64,000 nucleotides of DNA, from contig JADKEA010000005.1 in the NCBI GenBank assembly GCA_016718275.1, positions 186,001 to 250,000 on the forward strand, read 5' to 3'. The position numbers and the translations under genes were made by a program. This DNA is from Candidatus Villigracilis affinis (GTDB lineage: Bacteria; Chloroflexota; Anaerolineae; Anaerolineales; Villigracilaceae). Of the stretch, positions 23,623 to 32,097 are shown in pieces. The notes beneath the pieces were generated by a model. The model searched no databases, was not told the DNA's origin, and was given only the letters and a program-made list of their open reading frames with translations. Position 1 is the first letter of the stretch; each line of letters opens with the position of its first letter.

Positions 23623-24180
23623 ATGGAACTATTCGAAGCAATTCATGGAAGATTGACGATCGGAAAATTAAAACAGGATGCCCTGCCGCGCGAGGTGATC
23701 GAAAAACTTTTAAGCGCAGGCGCGCAAGCGCCCAATCATCATAGGGTAAGACCCTGGCGTTTTATAGTGCTGACTGGAGATGGACGTAAAAATTTGGGCG
23801 ATGTAATGGCCGCTTCTTTTCTGGACCGTAATCCTGGTCTGCCGCAAGAGGCATTGGCAAAACCCCGTTCGACTCCGCTGACCGCGCCCGTGGTCATTGC
23901 TGTGGGTGTGGATAAGCCCACCGAGCCGAAGATTCTAGAAATTGAAAACCTCTCTGCGGCTTCGGCGGCGTGCCAGAATATTTTGCTTGCGGCGCATGCG
24001 CTGGGGCTGGGTGCAAAATGGAAAACGGGTGAATGGGCACGCGATGCGAAGGTAAAGGAGTTTTTAGGCTTTGCTCCAGACCAGTATATTGTTGGCTTTA
24101 TTTATGTAGGATATCCCGATGTGACACCCGAACCATACGCCCGCATTGGATTTGAAGATCGAACGGTTTGGATGGAGTGA
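23623..24180 (+). CDS. Nitroreductase family protein
   Basis: This 185-aa protein has the FMN-binding pattern of small nitroreductases: RLTIGKLKQDALPREVIEKLL followed by APNHHRVRPWRFIVL (first part split as RLTIGKLKQDALPR, EVIEKLL), and the later AASAACQNILLAAHALGLGAKWKTG. It would use NAD(P)H to reduce nitro compounds or quinones; the real substrate is unknown. ATG at 23623 has GGAGGAA upstream; the longer in-frame extension overlaps the divergent HDAC gene and is rejected. Confidence 0.9.
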   Translation: MELFEAIHGRLTIGKLKQDALPREVIEKLLSAGAQAPNHHRVRPWRFIVLTGDGRKNLGDVMAASFLDRNPGLPQEALAKPRSTPLTAPVVIAVGVDKPTEPKILEIENLSAASAACQNILLAAHALGLGAKWKTGEWARDAKVKEFLGFAPDQYIVGFIYVGYPDVTPEPYARIGFEDRTVWME

Positions 24181-24200
24181 AAAAGAAAGAAGAAAGACGA

Positions 24201-24238
24201 AAAAGAGAGTAATGAGGCGAACCTCATTACTCTCTTTT
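24201..24238. terminator. Bidirectional terminator, 17-bp perfect stem
   Basis: Arms 24201-24217 and 24222-24238 are perfect reverse complements around the loop CGAA, with A4 on one side and T4 on the other. It separates the convergent nitroreductase and DUF1684 genes. Confidence 0.88.
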
Positions 24239-24240
24239 GA

Positions 24241-25056
24241 TTAATCGTGATATTTCAATTCACCTGCCTCGATCTTGATTGGCAGGCGATTTTCTTGGAG
24301 GGGGATGGGACAGGTGGCAAAGGGCGTATAAGCGCAGGGCCAGTTTTCGGTGAGATTGAAATCGAGGACGATCTCATCTCCCTTGGGGATGGGCAGGTAG
24401 AACTTTCGCCCGCCGCCGTAGGTGGTGTCTTTGTTCGTACCGTCGGTGAAATTGAAGAGTAATTCGTCGCCGCTTTTTTCGGCTTCCAGCGTATATTCAA
24501 CTCCGTTCAATGTGAATTGCGCCTGACCCAGCAAGGCGCTTTCAATTTCAGTGCCAATGACCTCCGTCACTTTGATCGGCTTCGGTGGGTCGTAACGGAC
24601 GTATTTTGCCACGACGCGATATTCAGGTTTAGGCGGGTAATAATGAAAACCGTTGAAGTCTTTGAGCGCAGAAGATTCCCTGTCCCAAATTCGTATCAGC
24701 GGTTCGCCGCCGCGGATGATGATCTTCATGGTCAGCGATCCAATGCTGATCAAATCCGGGTCTTTCTCGCGGTCCGTGTGCAACGGACCATCCTTGGGGG
24801 CCTTTCCGTTTACGGTGATCTTGATCCCTTCAACGGGATGCAATGTGACGATTCCATTTTCGAGATGGAGGGAACCGCAATGGGAATTTGGGAAAGCGGG
24901 CAGGCAGATATTGCTTCCCTCGGCGCTTCCAAATGAGTTTCCGCCTTTTTCAAGCCAGAATAAACCCGCCAGATTTAACCAGTGCAATGGGTTTGCTGCT
25001 GTTTTTTCGTCTCGTTGGGCGCGATGATTCTTGATGCTGTCTTCGTAGGATGTCAT
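24241..25056 (-). CDS. DUF1684 domain protein
   Basis: This 271-aa protein has the DUF1684 landmarks: an N-terminal WLNLAGLFWLEKGGNSFGS, the central FNGFHYYPPKPEYRV, and a C-terminal YGGGRKFYLPIPKGDEIVLDFN leading to CPIPLQENRLPIKIEAGE. Function is unknown; the family is soluble and widespread. It lies 8 nt after the GDPD gene on the same strand, so they are probably cotranscribed. Confidence 0.88.
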   Translation of the reverse strand: MTSYEDSIKNHRAQRDEKTAANPLHWLNLAGLFWLEKGGNSFGSAEGSNICLPAFPNSHCGSLHLENGIVTLHPVEGIKITVNGKAPKDGPLHTDREKDPDLISIGSLTMKIIIRGGEPLIRIWDRESSALKDFNGFHYYPPKPEYRVVAKYVRYDPPKPIKVTEVIGTEIESALLGQAQFTLNGVEYTLEAEKSGDELLFNFTDGTNKDTTYGGGRKFYLPIPKGDEIVLDFNLTENWPCAYTPFATCPIPLQENRLPIKIEAGELKYHD

Positions 25057-25064
25057 TGCGGATT

Positions 25065-25946
25065 CTACCTTCCCAATACTTTCATCATAATATCTGGCCT
25101 GTCGGTGATGATTCCATCCACGCCCCAGGCAATGAGTTTTTTCATGGTTTCTTCATCGTTGATGGTCCACGGTTCAACGGCGAGGTTGCGTTCGTGAGCG
25201 GCTTTTACAAAGGCGGGTGTCATCACAGTGATGCCGCCAGATTCTTCGGGCACTTGCAGGGAGAAAAATTTCGGCGAGTAAAAACTGCCGAGAAATGGCT
25301 TGGTAAGCAGGACGAAAACCGTCGTCTCATTTTTTGCGCTGGAGGTAGCTACCTCGGGGCATTCTTCGCGGAATTCAACAAGCCTATCGTCGTGGAACGA
25401 GGCGATCAAGACCTTGTCTTCCATTTTGTATTTGCGGATCAATTCACAGAAAGGCTTTGCCATCGAAGTATTTGTCTTTTTGATCTCGATAGTCATATGC
25501 TTGTTTGGAAAAGCGGTAAAAACCTCTTCCATGGTGGGGACTGTGACGCCCTGCCCACGGAAGGGGAAAGTGGCACCTTCGTCGAGAGTCCAATCGTAGC
25601 CTGCGTCGAGTTGCTTGAGTTCATCCAATGTCATGGATTCGATTTCGCCTGTGCCGTTTGTTGTTCTATCCACGGTTTCATCGTGCATGAGGACAAGGAT
25701 ACCGTCTTTGGTGATGTGGACGTCCATTTCGAGTACGTCCACGCCGAGGTCAGCGGCATTTTGGAAGGCGAACATGGTGTCGCCGGGCCAGAGGCCATCT
25801 CCGCCCTGGTGGGCGATGACAAGGGGATAATTCAGGTCTGCGGCGTAATAGGGATGGTCCATTGCGGGTTTGGAGGTGATGCGGATGAGGGCGGCGACGA
25901 TCAACAGAATGCCCAGGACTTTTTGCCAGGTTTTTGGTTTCATCAA
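25065..25946 (-). CDS. Glycerophosphodiester phosphodiesterase
   Basis: This 293-aa protein has one N-terminal membrane helix and a GDPD TIM barrel. The key motifs are VIAHQGGDGLWPGDT (canonical HRG...PENT), VLEMDVHITKDGILVLMHD (the metal and acid-base residues E, D, H are present), and the C-terminal WTINDEETMKKLIAWGVDGIITDRPD. The Arg-to-Gln change in HRG and PGDT in place of PENT occur in a known sub-branch but could alter specificity. It probably hydrolyses glycerophosphodiesters outside the membrane. Confidence 0.88.
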   Translation of the reverse strand: MMKPKTWQKVLGILLIVAALIRITSKPAMDHPYYAADLNYPLVIAHQGGDGLWPGDTMFAFQNAADLGVDVLEMDVHITKDGILVLMHDETVDRTTNGTGEIESMTLDELKQLDAGYDWTLDEGATFPFRGQGVTVPTMEEVFTAFPNKHMTIEIKKTNTSMAKPFCELIRKYKMEDKVLIASFHDDRLVEFREECPEVATSSAKNETTVFVLLTKPFLGSFYSPKFFSLQVPEESGGITVMTPAFVKAAHERNLAVEPWTINDEETMKKLIAWGVDGIITDRPDIMMKVLGR

Positions 25947-26077
25947 TGTGCTCCGAAATAAGTGTGCGCTATTTTACCCTCAGAATTGACATGCTTGGCC
26001 TTTTCACTTATAAGTAGCAAATCCTGTTCGCGGATTCGGTTCTGTGGATGGCTGAAAATAAAATTTTGGAGGCGGAT

Positions 26078-26506
26078 ATGCTTGCGTTGCGGTTGTTATC
26101 TGAAGGTGGGCAAGGGCCTGACACGTCCCTGTCATGGCTGTTGTACATTGGGATCGCTTTCTTTGTCATGATTATCATTTTCGGGTGGCCGGAAGGCTCA
26201 AAGAAACAGAGCCAGCCAGCAGGTCCGCGTGAGGCGCCGAGAGGGAAGAAGAAAGCCGATGACCTGGTAAAGATCGAGGGAATTGGTCCGAAGGTTGCAA
26301 AAGTCCTGAACGAGGCGGGGATCACAACCTTTGATGACCTTGCCCGTGCAAAGGCTGCCGATTTGCAGAAAACCCTTAACTCGGCTGGCTTCCAAATGAT
26401 GAATTCCGAGGGGTGGATCGCTCAGGCGAAACTCGCCGCAAAGGGCGAGTGGGATGAACTGGAAGATTTACAGGATGAGTTAAAGGGTGGAAGAAAAGCC
26501 AGATAA
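26078..26506 (+). CDS. Membrane-anchored helix-hairpin-helix (DUF4332-like) protein
   Basis: This 142-aa protein starts with one transmembrane helix (about residues 20-40), a basic linker (REAPRGKKKADD), and a helix-hairpin-helix-like repeat LVKIEGIGPKVAKVLNEAGITTFDDLA typical of DUF4332-type domains (split as LVKIEGIGPKVAKVL and NEAGITTFDDLA). It may bind nucleic acid or ribosomes at the membrane. GGAGG is ideally placed before the ATG at 26078; an upstream ATG at 26048 lacks a site. Confidence 0.82.
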   Translation: MLALRLLSEGGQGPDTSLSWLLYIGIAFFVMIIIFGWPEGSKKQSQPAGPREAPRGKKKADDLVKIEGIGPKVAKVLNEAGITTFDDLARAKAADLQKTLNSAGFQMMNSEGWIAQAKLAAKGEWDELEDLQDELKGGRKAR

Positions 26507-26516
26507 AAGGTTTATG

Positions 26517-26544
26517 CATCTGCCCGGGAATTCCCGGGCAGATG
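26517..26544. terminator. 28-bp perfect palindrome between convergent genes
   Basis: CATCTGCCCGGGAA (26517-26530) is followed directly by its exact reverse complement (26531-26544), with no central unpaired bases. It lies between the convergent HHH and membrane-protein genes and probably acts as a bidirectional terminator; the flanking T-run is short (TTTG). Confidence 0.65.
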
Positions 26545-26556
26545 TTTGTTTTGGGG

Positions 26557-27054
26557 TTAGATGAATAAGTAACGCGAGATTGCCATGAAAACGACGGCAA
26601 CCAACAGGGCGTATATATTAATTGTGGAGAATGTGCGCTGGCGTTTTTGGAACAATTGAAGCTGCGCGATTTGTTCGGAGGTGGGCTGGCCTTTGATCTG
26701 TGCGCCAAGCTGCATCATTGCCATGTTGTTTCGGCTGATCAACATCCCGAAGACGAAACCGATGAATGCGAAGAACGCTCCGATGCCAAAGCCGATGCCC
26801 GCGTTCGATCCAAACCATGCGGGGGGATTGCGGACGTATAAAATTGTCCCCGCGATGACCGTTGAGACTGAAGATATGATCAGCATTTTTTGCAGGTTGG
26901 TTTTACCCATCATGTGTCGCATGAATTGCAGCCCGGAATCTCCTGTTGCCCCTACACTCGGCGCAATGTAGAGAGTCATCATCCATGCTGCACCGACCCA
27001 AAAGACGCCTCCAAGGATGTGAATTAGCCGAAGTACTAAAGTTAGTGCATTCAT
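26557..27054 (-). CDS. Four-helix membrane protein, DUF2269/CopD-like
   Basis: This 165-aa hydrophobic protein has about four helices, a conserved first helix with LRLIHILGGVFWVGAAW (His and Gly pattern seen in DUF2269 and CopD-like proteins), and a loop FMRHMMGKTNLQ. It may carry haem b or copper, but no pair of ligands is certain. AAGGAGA precedes the ATG at 27054. It diverges from the cytochrome c gene at 27229. Confidence 0.72.
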   Translation of the reverse strand: MNALTLVLRLIHILGGVFWVGAAWMMTLYIAPSVGATGDSGLQFMRHMMGKTNLQKMLIISSVSTVIAGTILYVRNPPAWFGSNAGIGFGIGAFFAFIGFVFGMLISRNNMAMMQLGAQIKGQPTSEQIAQLQLFQKRQRTFSTINIYALLVAVVFMAISRYLFI

Positions 27055-27182
27055 TAATAGTCTCCTTTGGTGAATTTTATTTAATTTCATAACCCCAAAC
27101 TTCTCTGCAAGTGTTGAAACCATCCGGATTGGGCAGGTGAGGGGGTTCCTTTAAAATCCTGTACTTAAATTCACAAAATGTA

Positions 27183-27188
27183 TATAAT
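27183..27188 (+). promoter_or_regulatory. -10 box of the cytochrome c gene
   Basis: TATAAT lies 40 nt before the ATG at 27229. The hexamer 17 bp upstream (TGTACT) matches the -35 consensus at only three positions. Confidence 0.5.
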
Positions 27189-27228
27189 ACGGCCCGCTGT
27201 CGAACCAAATATACATATGGAGGTAGTA

Positions 27229-27627
27229 ATGAAGAAAGTGTTGTTTGCTGTTTTAGTTTTAGCTGCGCTCGCTTTGGCGGCTTGTGGCGGGGGCTCGAAT
27301 GCAGTGGCTACGTTGGCCCCTGTTCCTGCTGAATATGCGGGTAAGGCCAGCCCTCTCGGTGCTGATGCCGCCGCTGCCGGGGCTGAAGTGTTCAAGACCA
27401 ACTGTGAATCCTGCCACGGCCCGCAAGGCCATGGTGACGGCCCTGCAGGTGTGGCTCTTGACCCTGCTCCCAAGAATCTGCCCGAACTCGCCGCTCAGGC
27501 TGGTGACGACTATCTGTACTGGCGTATTAATACCGGTAAAGAAGGTACTTCCATGGTTGCCTGGAAGGGCGTTCTCACTGACGATCAGATTTGGCAGGCG
27601 GTTGCCTTTATCCGCACGCTCAAGTAA
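27229..27627 (+). CDS. Class I cytochrome c lipoprotein
   Basis: This 132-aa protein has a lipoprotein signal (ALALAAC, lipidated Cys19) and one haem c site CESCH (59-63) with a C-terminal Met axial ligand candidate in GTSMVAWKG. It is a small membrane-tethered electron carrier, probably delivering electrons to the caa3 oxidase encoded downstream. GGAGG stands before the ATG. A terminator with a GNRA tetraloop follows, so it has its own transcript. Confidence 0.92.
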   Translation: MKKVLFAVLVLAALALAACGGGSNAVATLAPVPAEYAGKASPLGADAAAAGAEVFKTNCESCHGPQGHGDGPAGVALDPAPKNLPELAAQAGDDYLYWRINTGKEGTSMVAWKGVLTDDQIWQAVAFIRTLK

Positions 27628-27647
27628 AGAACAGATAATTCCAAAGG

Positions 27648-27678
27648 CGACATACTCCGCAAGGGGTATGTCGTTTTT
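27648..27678 (+). terminator. Terminator with a GCAA tetraloop
   Basis: CGACATACTCC (27648-27658) pairs with GGGGTATGTCG (27663-27673) around the GNRA-type loop GCAA and is followed by TTTTT. Confidence 0.88.
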
Positions 27679-27719
27679 ATTTGCTTGTATAATTGCCCAT
27701 TCAAAAGGAGACCGAACTC

Positions 27720-28184
27720 ATGCCAATATCGTCTGGAATCCCTGCGCCCGAGTTTGAAATGTTCGATGATACGAATACCCTGCGGAAACTTTCCGATTTT
27801 CGCGGCAGGAATGTTATTTTATATTTTTATCCAAAGGATGATACGCCGGGCTGCACAAAGGAAGCTTGTAATTTCCGCGATGATTATTCCGCTTATGAAA
27901 AGGCGGGTATTGTCATTCTGGGTGTAAGCCCCGATGATGTGGCTTCGCATGTGAAGTTTAAGAAAAAATTTCAACTTCAATTTCCGCTGTTGGCGGATGA
28001 TGAGCATAAGGTTTGCGATTCTTATGGGGTGTGGGGACCGAAGAAGTTCATGGGCAAGGAATATGAAGGCGTACTACGCACAACTTTCTTGATCGACGGG
28101 GAGGGGATGATCAAAAAGGTGTATGAGAATGTCCGTCCTGCCGAGCATAGCACCGAATTGTTGAAGGAATTTGGCGTCAGCTGA
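27720..28184 (+). CDS. bcp: Bcp/PrxQ-type peroxiredoxin
   Basis: This 154-aa thiol peroxidase has the peroxidatic Cys in DDTPGCTKEACNF with a second Cys five residues on, the PrxQ resolving position. It would reduce hydroperoxides using thioredoxin. AAAGGAG precedes the ATG at 27720. Its place between a cytochrome c gene and the oxidase operon suggests a guard against respiratory peroxide; this is inference. Confidence 0.92.
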   Translation: MPISSGIPAPEFEMFDDTNTLRKLSDFRGRNVILYFYPKDDTPGCTKEACNFRDDYSAYEKAGIVILGVSPDDVASHVKFKKKFQLQFPLLADDEHKVCDSYGVWGPKKFMGKEYEGVLRTTFLIDGEGMIKKVYENVRPAEHSTELLKEFGVS

Positions 28185-28281
28185 CATTTAACGCATCATC
28201 CGCCTCATTGCAGGGCTTTTGTTTTTCGGCCAGAACCATGAATCCGATTAAGGAAGATGCGTACAATGTCCACAAAAAATA

Positions 28282-28310
28282 GTGACAATTTGACCAAAAT
28301 TTGGTAAATT
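28282..28310 (+). promoter_or_regulatory. Putative promoter of the cytochrome oxidase operon
   Basis: GTGACA (28282-28287) and TAAATT (28305-28310) are 17 bp apart, 53 nt before coxB. The spacer contains the perfect 13-bp palindrome ACCAAAATTTGGT (28293-28305), a possible operator. Confidence 0.45.
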
Positions 28311-28362
28311 AGGTGAGTTTGGGGCGGGCTTCCCCGTTTGAAATTTTTTGAGGAGAGAGCAT

Positions 28363-29379
28363 ATGCGACACTTTGTGATCGTGGGAATTTTGGTCATTGT
28401 AATGGCCGTTCTCACTTATGTAGGTCTTGACGCTGCCGGTTTTGCAACACAGATGAATCCTGTTGCAGCAAGCGCTCAGGCACAGACAATCGATAGTATG
28501 TGGCACTGGGAAATTATTGCCATGTCCTTCCTGTTTGCCTTGATCGTTGCACCGATGGCGTACAGCCTGGTCGTTTTTCGAAAGCGCAAGGGCGATAATA
28601 CAGATGCCCAGCACATCGAAGGCAACACCGCTTTGGAAATTGGCTGGACCGTTGGTCCGTTGATCCTGGTGGTTGTCTTTGCGTACATGGGGGCTTATTC
28701 TCTTGGTGAGATCCGCCGCGTGGATCCTGAAGCGGTCGTCATCAAGGTCAAAGCGCAGCAATTCTCGTGGACATTCGAATACCCCGAGTATGGTGTTGTG
28801 AGCAATGAACTGCATTTGCCTGCAAACAAGCAGGTATTGCTTAAGATGGAATCTGCGGATGTGATCCATTCATTTTGGGTTCCCGAGTTTCGTGTCAAAC
28901 AGGACGTTGTGCCTGGGCGCGTGACCGAATACAGAATCACCCCGACACTGATCGGCAGCTACAAAGTCCGCTGCGCGGAATTGTGCGGCACATCCCATGC
29001 CTATATGGAAGGTGCAATTGTGGTCAGCGAAGAAGCCGATTATGACACCTGGATCGCCGAGCAAATTGCGATCGCCGCCGCGGCACAGACTCCTGAGGGC
29101 AAAGGTCAGCTTCTGACTGTTTCGAAGGGCTGTGTGGGTTGTCACTCCATTGATGGCTCGCCGCTTACAGGTCCGACATGGTTCGGATTGTTCGGTTCCG
29201 ATGTGAAACTTGCAGACGGTTCCACCATTACGGCGGACGAAGCCTTCATCTCTCAATCGATCCTTGACCCCAATGCGACCATTGTCGAAGGCTTCCCATC
29301 TCCATCTGTCATGCCTCCCTACGTGCTGACCGAAGAAGAGATTGCAAACATCATCGCGTATCTTAAGACGCTGAAATAA
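28363..29379 (+). CDS. coxB: Cytochrome c oxidase subunit II with fused cytochrome c
   Basis: This 338-aa protein has two N-terminal membrane helices, a cupredoxin CuA domain with ligands His169, Cys204, Glu206, Cys208, His212 and Met215 (CAELCGTSHAYM), and a C-terminal cytochrome c domain with CVGCH (257-261). This is the caa3 layout. AGGAG precedes the ATG at 28363. It starts the structural cox operon. Confidence 0.95.
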   Translation: MRHFVIVGILVIVMAVLTYVGLDAAGFATQMNPVAASAQAQTIDSMWHWEIIAMSFLFALIVAPMAYSLVVFRKRKGDNTDAQHIEGNTALEIGWTVGPLILVVVFAYMGAYSLGEIRRVDPEAVVIKVKAQQFSWTFEYPEYGVVSNELHLPANKQVLLKMESADVIHSFWVPEFRVKQDVVPGRVTEYRITPTLIGSYKVRCAELCGTSHAYMEGAIVVSEEADYDTWIAEQIAIAAAAQTPEGKGQLLTVSKGCVGCHSIDGSPLTGPTWFGLFGSDVKLADGSTITADEAFISQSILDPNATIVEGFPSPSVMPPYVLTEEEIANIIAYLKTLK

Positions 29380-29399
29380 TTTGGCGGAGGATTTCTAAT

Positions 29400-31295
29400 A
29401 TGAAGCGTTTCATTTCAAGTGCTCTTGCGCATGGGCTGGGGTGGCAGTTGATCGGCACCCTGCTGGGCGCCGGGCTTATCACTGGCATTCGCGCACTGAT
29501 GGGGTTAAGTGTCACAGATCGATTTTTCTTTACCGAGCCTGCCTGGGTGTTGGGTGGTTTTATCGGCGCCATTTCCTTCCTGTTTGGTTCTGGTGTCACC
29601 AGCGACTGGATGAAGTGGGCACGCGGTATCGATACTCCTGAGCATCACGAAGATCATCATTCAGGTTGGGAGAAGTATGTCAATGTCTCCCTCGACCACA
29701 AGGTGATCGGTATTCAATATACCATCGTGGCTTTGGCGTTGATCAGTATCGGCGGTTTGTTCGCCCTGATCTTCCGCACGGAACTTGCAGCTTCCCAGCT
29801 TCAATTTCTGACCACAGATATGAAGTTGTTTGGCCAGAATGGCCCGCAGCTTTACAATACCTTGATGTCTCTGCATGGCATGATCATGATCGTGTCTATT
29901 TTGCTGGGCATTTCCGGTATCATCAACTACGTTGTCCCGCTTTTGCTCGGGGCACAGGATATGGCTTTCCCGCGTTTGAATGCATTTTCATTCTGGATCG
30001 CTGTCCCTGGTGCTGTTTTGCTGCTTTCGAGTCTTTTCCTTGGCGGTTTCGATACAGGCTGGACGGGCTACCCGCCGCTTTCTGCCCGTGCCCCTGTTGG
30101 TATGCAGATGTTCTTCCTTGGCGTGTTCGTTGCAGGCTGGTCATCTATTTTGGGCGCGTTGAATGTGATCGTGACCGTGCTGCGTATGCGCGCCAAAGGC
30201 ATGACCGCGATGCGGATGCCGATCTTTGTTTGGGCCGCAATTGCCACTTCGCTTATTGCGTTGACCGCCACGCAATTCATCGGTCTGTCCTTCCAATTGG
30301 TCATGTTCCAGCGCCTCTTCGGCATGGGCTTTTTTGACCCAGCCAAGGGTGGTAATCCCGTTCTCTTCCAGCATCTGTTCTGGTTCTATTCCCATCCCGC
30401 TGTATATGTGTTTATTCTCCCCGGCCTCGGTGTGATCTCTGAGTTGCTGCCTGTGTTCGTCCGCAAGCCGTTGTTCGGCTACCGCTGGATCGCCATGTCA
30501 TCCCTTGGCATCGCGCTCGTCGGCTTTGTGGTTTGGGCGCATCACATGTTCACCTCAGGCATGAACGAATACCTGCGCGTTCCGTTCATGTACAGCACCC
30601 TGCTGGTGGCCATCCCCACCGGTGTGAAATTCTTCTCCTGGGTGGCGACGATCTGGAACGGCAAGATCACGACTCCAACCCCCATGCTCTTTGTGTTGGG
30701 CGGTATCGTTGTGTTCCTGATGGGTGGTCTCTCCGGCCCCCCGAACGCCATTGTTTCCACCGACTTGCACCTGCACGATACCTATTTCATCGTCGGTCAC
30801 TTTCACGATACCATTTTCGGCGGCTTTGTCTTCCCGTTCTTTGCCGCCTTGTATTACTGGTTCCCGAAGGCCACTGGCCGCCGCATGAACGAGACACTCG
30901 GCAAACTGCATTTCTGGTTAATGACTCCCGCGTTCTTCGTGCTGACCTTCGGCATGATGTACATCGGTCTGTTGGGCATGCGCCGCCGCATCGTGGATTA
31001 TGACCCGGCGCTTGGTATTGACTCAACACACCTTGTCCTCACGATTGCAGGGTATCTCATCGGTCTTTCCGTGGTCATCTTCATCTATAATTTCTTCAAC
31101 AGCATCAAGAATGGTGAAAAGGCCGAAGGCAATGTCTGGAATTCCCGCTCACCAGAGTGGCAGGTTCCATCTCCCATGCCTGTGCACAATTACGATCAGC
31201 CTTTTGAAGTGATCAGCGAACCGTATGATTACGGTTTGGAAGGCGGTTCACCATATGTCAAGTTCTCTGAGCCTGAATCAGGCAAGCATCAATAA
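29400..31295 (+). CDS. ctaD: Cytochrome c oxidase subunit I, A2 type, with extra N-terminal helices
   Basis: This 631-aa haem-copper oxidase core has the low-spin haem ligand His159 (SLHGMIM), the CuB motif WFYSHPAVYVF with His332 and Tyr336 and the pair His381-His382, and haem ligands His467 and His469 in IVGHFHDTIF. YSHPAVY, with Ala where A1 enzymes have the D-channel Glu, defines the A2 subtype. About 90 residues with two helices precede the usual first helix. The C-terminus is long and hydrophilic. Confidence 0.95.
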   Translation: MKRFISSALAHGLGWQLIGTLLGAGLITGIRALMGLSVTDRFFFTEPAWVLGGFIGAISFLFGSGVTSDWMKWARGIDTPEHHEDHHSGWEKYVNVSLDHKVIGIQYTIVALALISIGGLFALIFRTELAASQLQFLTTDMKLFGQNGPQLYNTLMSLHGMIMIVSILLGISGIINYVVPLLLGAQDMAFPRLNAFSFWIAVPGAVLLLSSLFLGGFDTGWTGYPPLSARAPVGMQMFFLGVFVAGWSSILGALNVIVTVLRMRAKGMTAMRMPIFVWAAIATSLIALTATQFIGLSFQLVMFQRLFGMGFFDPAKGGNPVLFQHLFWFYSHPAVYVFILPGLGVISELLPVFVRKPLFGYRWIAMSSLGIALVGFVVWAHHMFTSGMNEYLRVPFMYSTLLVAIPTGVKFFSWVATIWNGKITTPTPMLFVLGGIVVFLMGGLSGPPNAIVSTDLHLHDTYFIVGHFHDTIFGGFVFPFFAALYYWFPKATGRRMNETLGKLHFWLMTPAFFVLTFGMMYIGLLGMRRRIVDYDPALGIDSTHLVLTIAGYLIGLSVVIFIYNFFNSIKNGEKAEGNVWNSRSPEWQVPSPMPVHNYDQPFEVISEPYDYGLEGGSPYVKFSEPESGKHQ

Positions 31296-31309
31296 AGGGG
31301 AGGAGCGAA

Positions 31310-32095
31310 ATGTCACACACACAAACTAAATCTGCCGCTTACGGTCAGGGCGTGGTGGTTTTCATTTACCTCGCTGTTTTGACCGCTTTGGAGTATTTTG
31401 TCGCCGTTACCTTTAATGCGGTTTCCATCCTCGTGGTGGTAGCTGTCATTAAGGCGGCCCTCGTTATGTATTACTTCATGCACATTTACAAACTCAACGA
31501 GGCCAGCGATGGCGATGAGCATTCCTACGACTACAAAACAGGCACGAATCGCATTGGCCTTTGGCTGTTTCTGCTTTCTGATGCTTTTGTTTTTGCTGGT
31601 CTGTTGACCGCCCGCATTAACCTGCTCGGATTGACTCGTCCGCACCTTAACCAGACCCTCGGCTTGGCAGTGACGGCTGTTCTTTTGATCTCCTCCTTCT
31701 TCATGAATCGCGGCGAGACTGCCATGGCTCATGGCGATAGGAAGGGCTTCATGAACAACACCCTGATCACCTTCGTCCTGGGCTTGGGCTTTTTGCTCGG
31801 CGTGGTACTGGTGGAATGGCGTCTTGCTGCTGAAGAAGGCCTGACCGCCAGCTTCGGTAACCCTGCAGTTGGACCGATGGGCGCAGTGTTTTACATGATG
31901 ACAGGCATGCACGCCTTCCACGTGTTGACAGGTTTGATCTTCCTGCTGGTGGTATGGAACAATGCCCGCAAGGGTGTCTATTCCGAAGAAAAACACTGGG
32001 GCGTGGAAGCTGCTGCTGTTTACTGGCACTTTGTAGACCTGGTGTGGATCTTCTTCTACCCTGCACTATATTTGATCGGCAAGCTCGTAAACTGA
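31310..32095 (+). CDS. ctaE: Fused cytochrome c oxidase subunits IV and III
   Basis: This 261-aa protein joins a subunit IV-like N-terminus (residues about 12-62, two helices ending YYFMHIYKLNE) to a complete subunit III body (about 80-261). The second part has the signature YMMTGMHAFHVLTGLI (His201 and His204) and YWHFVDLVWIFFYPALYL. In most caa3 clusters these are two genes, ctaF and ctaE. There is no frameshift at the junction. GGGGAGG precedes the ATG and a strong terminator follows the stop. Confidence 0.9.
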   Translation: MSHTQTKSAAYGQGVVVFIYLAVLTALEYFVAVTFNAVSILVVVAVIKAALVMYYFMHIYKLNEASDGDEHSYDYKTGTNRIGLWLFLLSDAFVFAGLLTARINLLGLTRPHLNQTLGLAVTAVLLISSFFMNRGETAMAHGDRKGFMNNTLITFVLGLGFLLGVVLVEWRLAAEEGLTASFGNPAVGPMGAVFYMMTGMHAFHVLTGLIFLLVVWNNARKGVYSEEKHWGVEAAAVYWHFVDLVWIFFYPALYLIGKLVN

Positions 32096-32097
32096 AA

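Noticed and set aside
25050..25961. 303-aa plus-strand open frame over the GDPD gene
   Set aside because: The complementary strand encodes a clear GDPD barrel, and the plus frame has no family features or ribosome site. It is a codon-bias shadow.
26517..26544. Palindrome with EcoRI/SmaI-like sites as a cloning or vector artefact
   Set aside because: It fits naturally between two convergent genes as a terminator, and the flanking sequence shows no vector-like text.
29666..30337. 223-aa alternative frame inside ctaD
   Set aside because: It is a +1 shadow of subunit I, rich in Cys/Arg/His/Tyr, with no support.
31313..32029. 238-aa minus-strand open frame over the oxidase IV-III gene
   Set aside because: It is His/Gln-rich shadow text opposite strongly conserved subunit III motifs.
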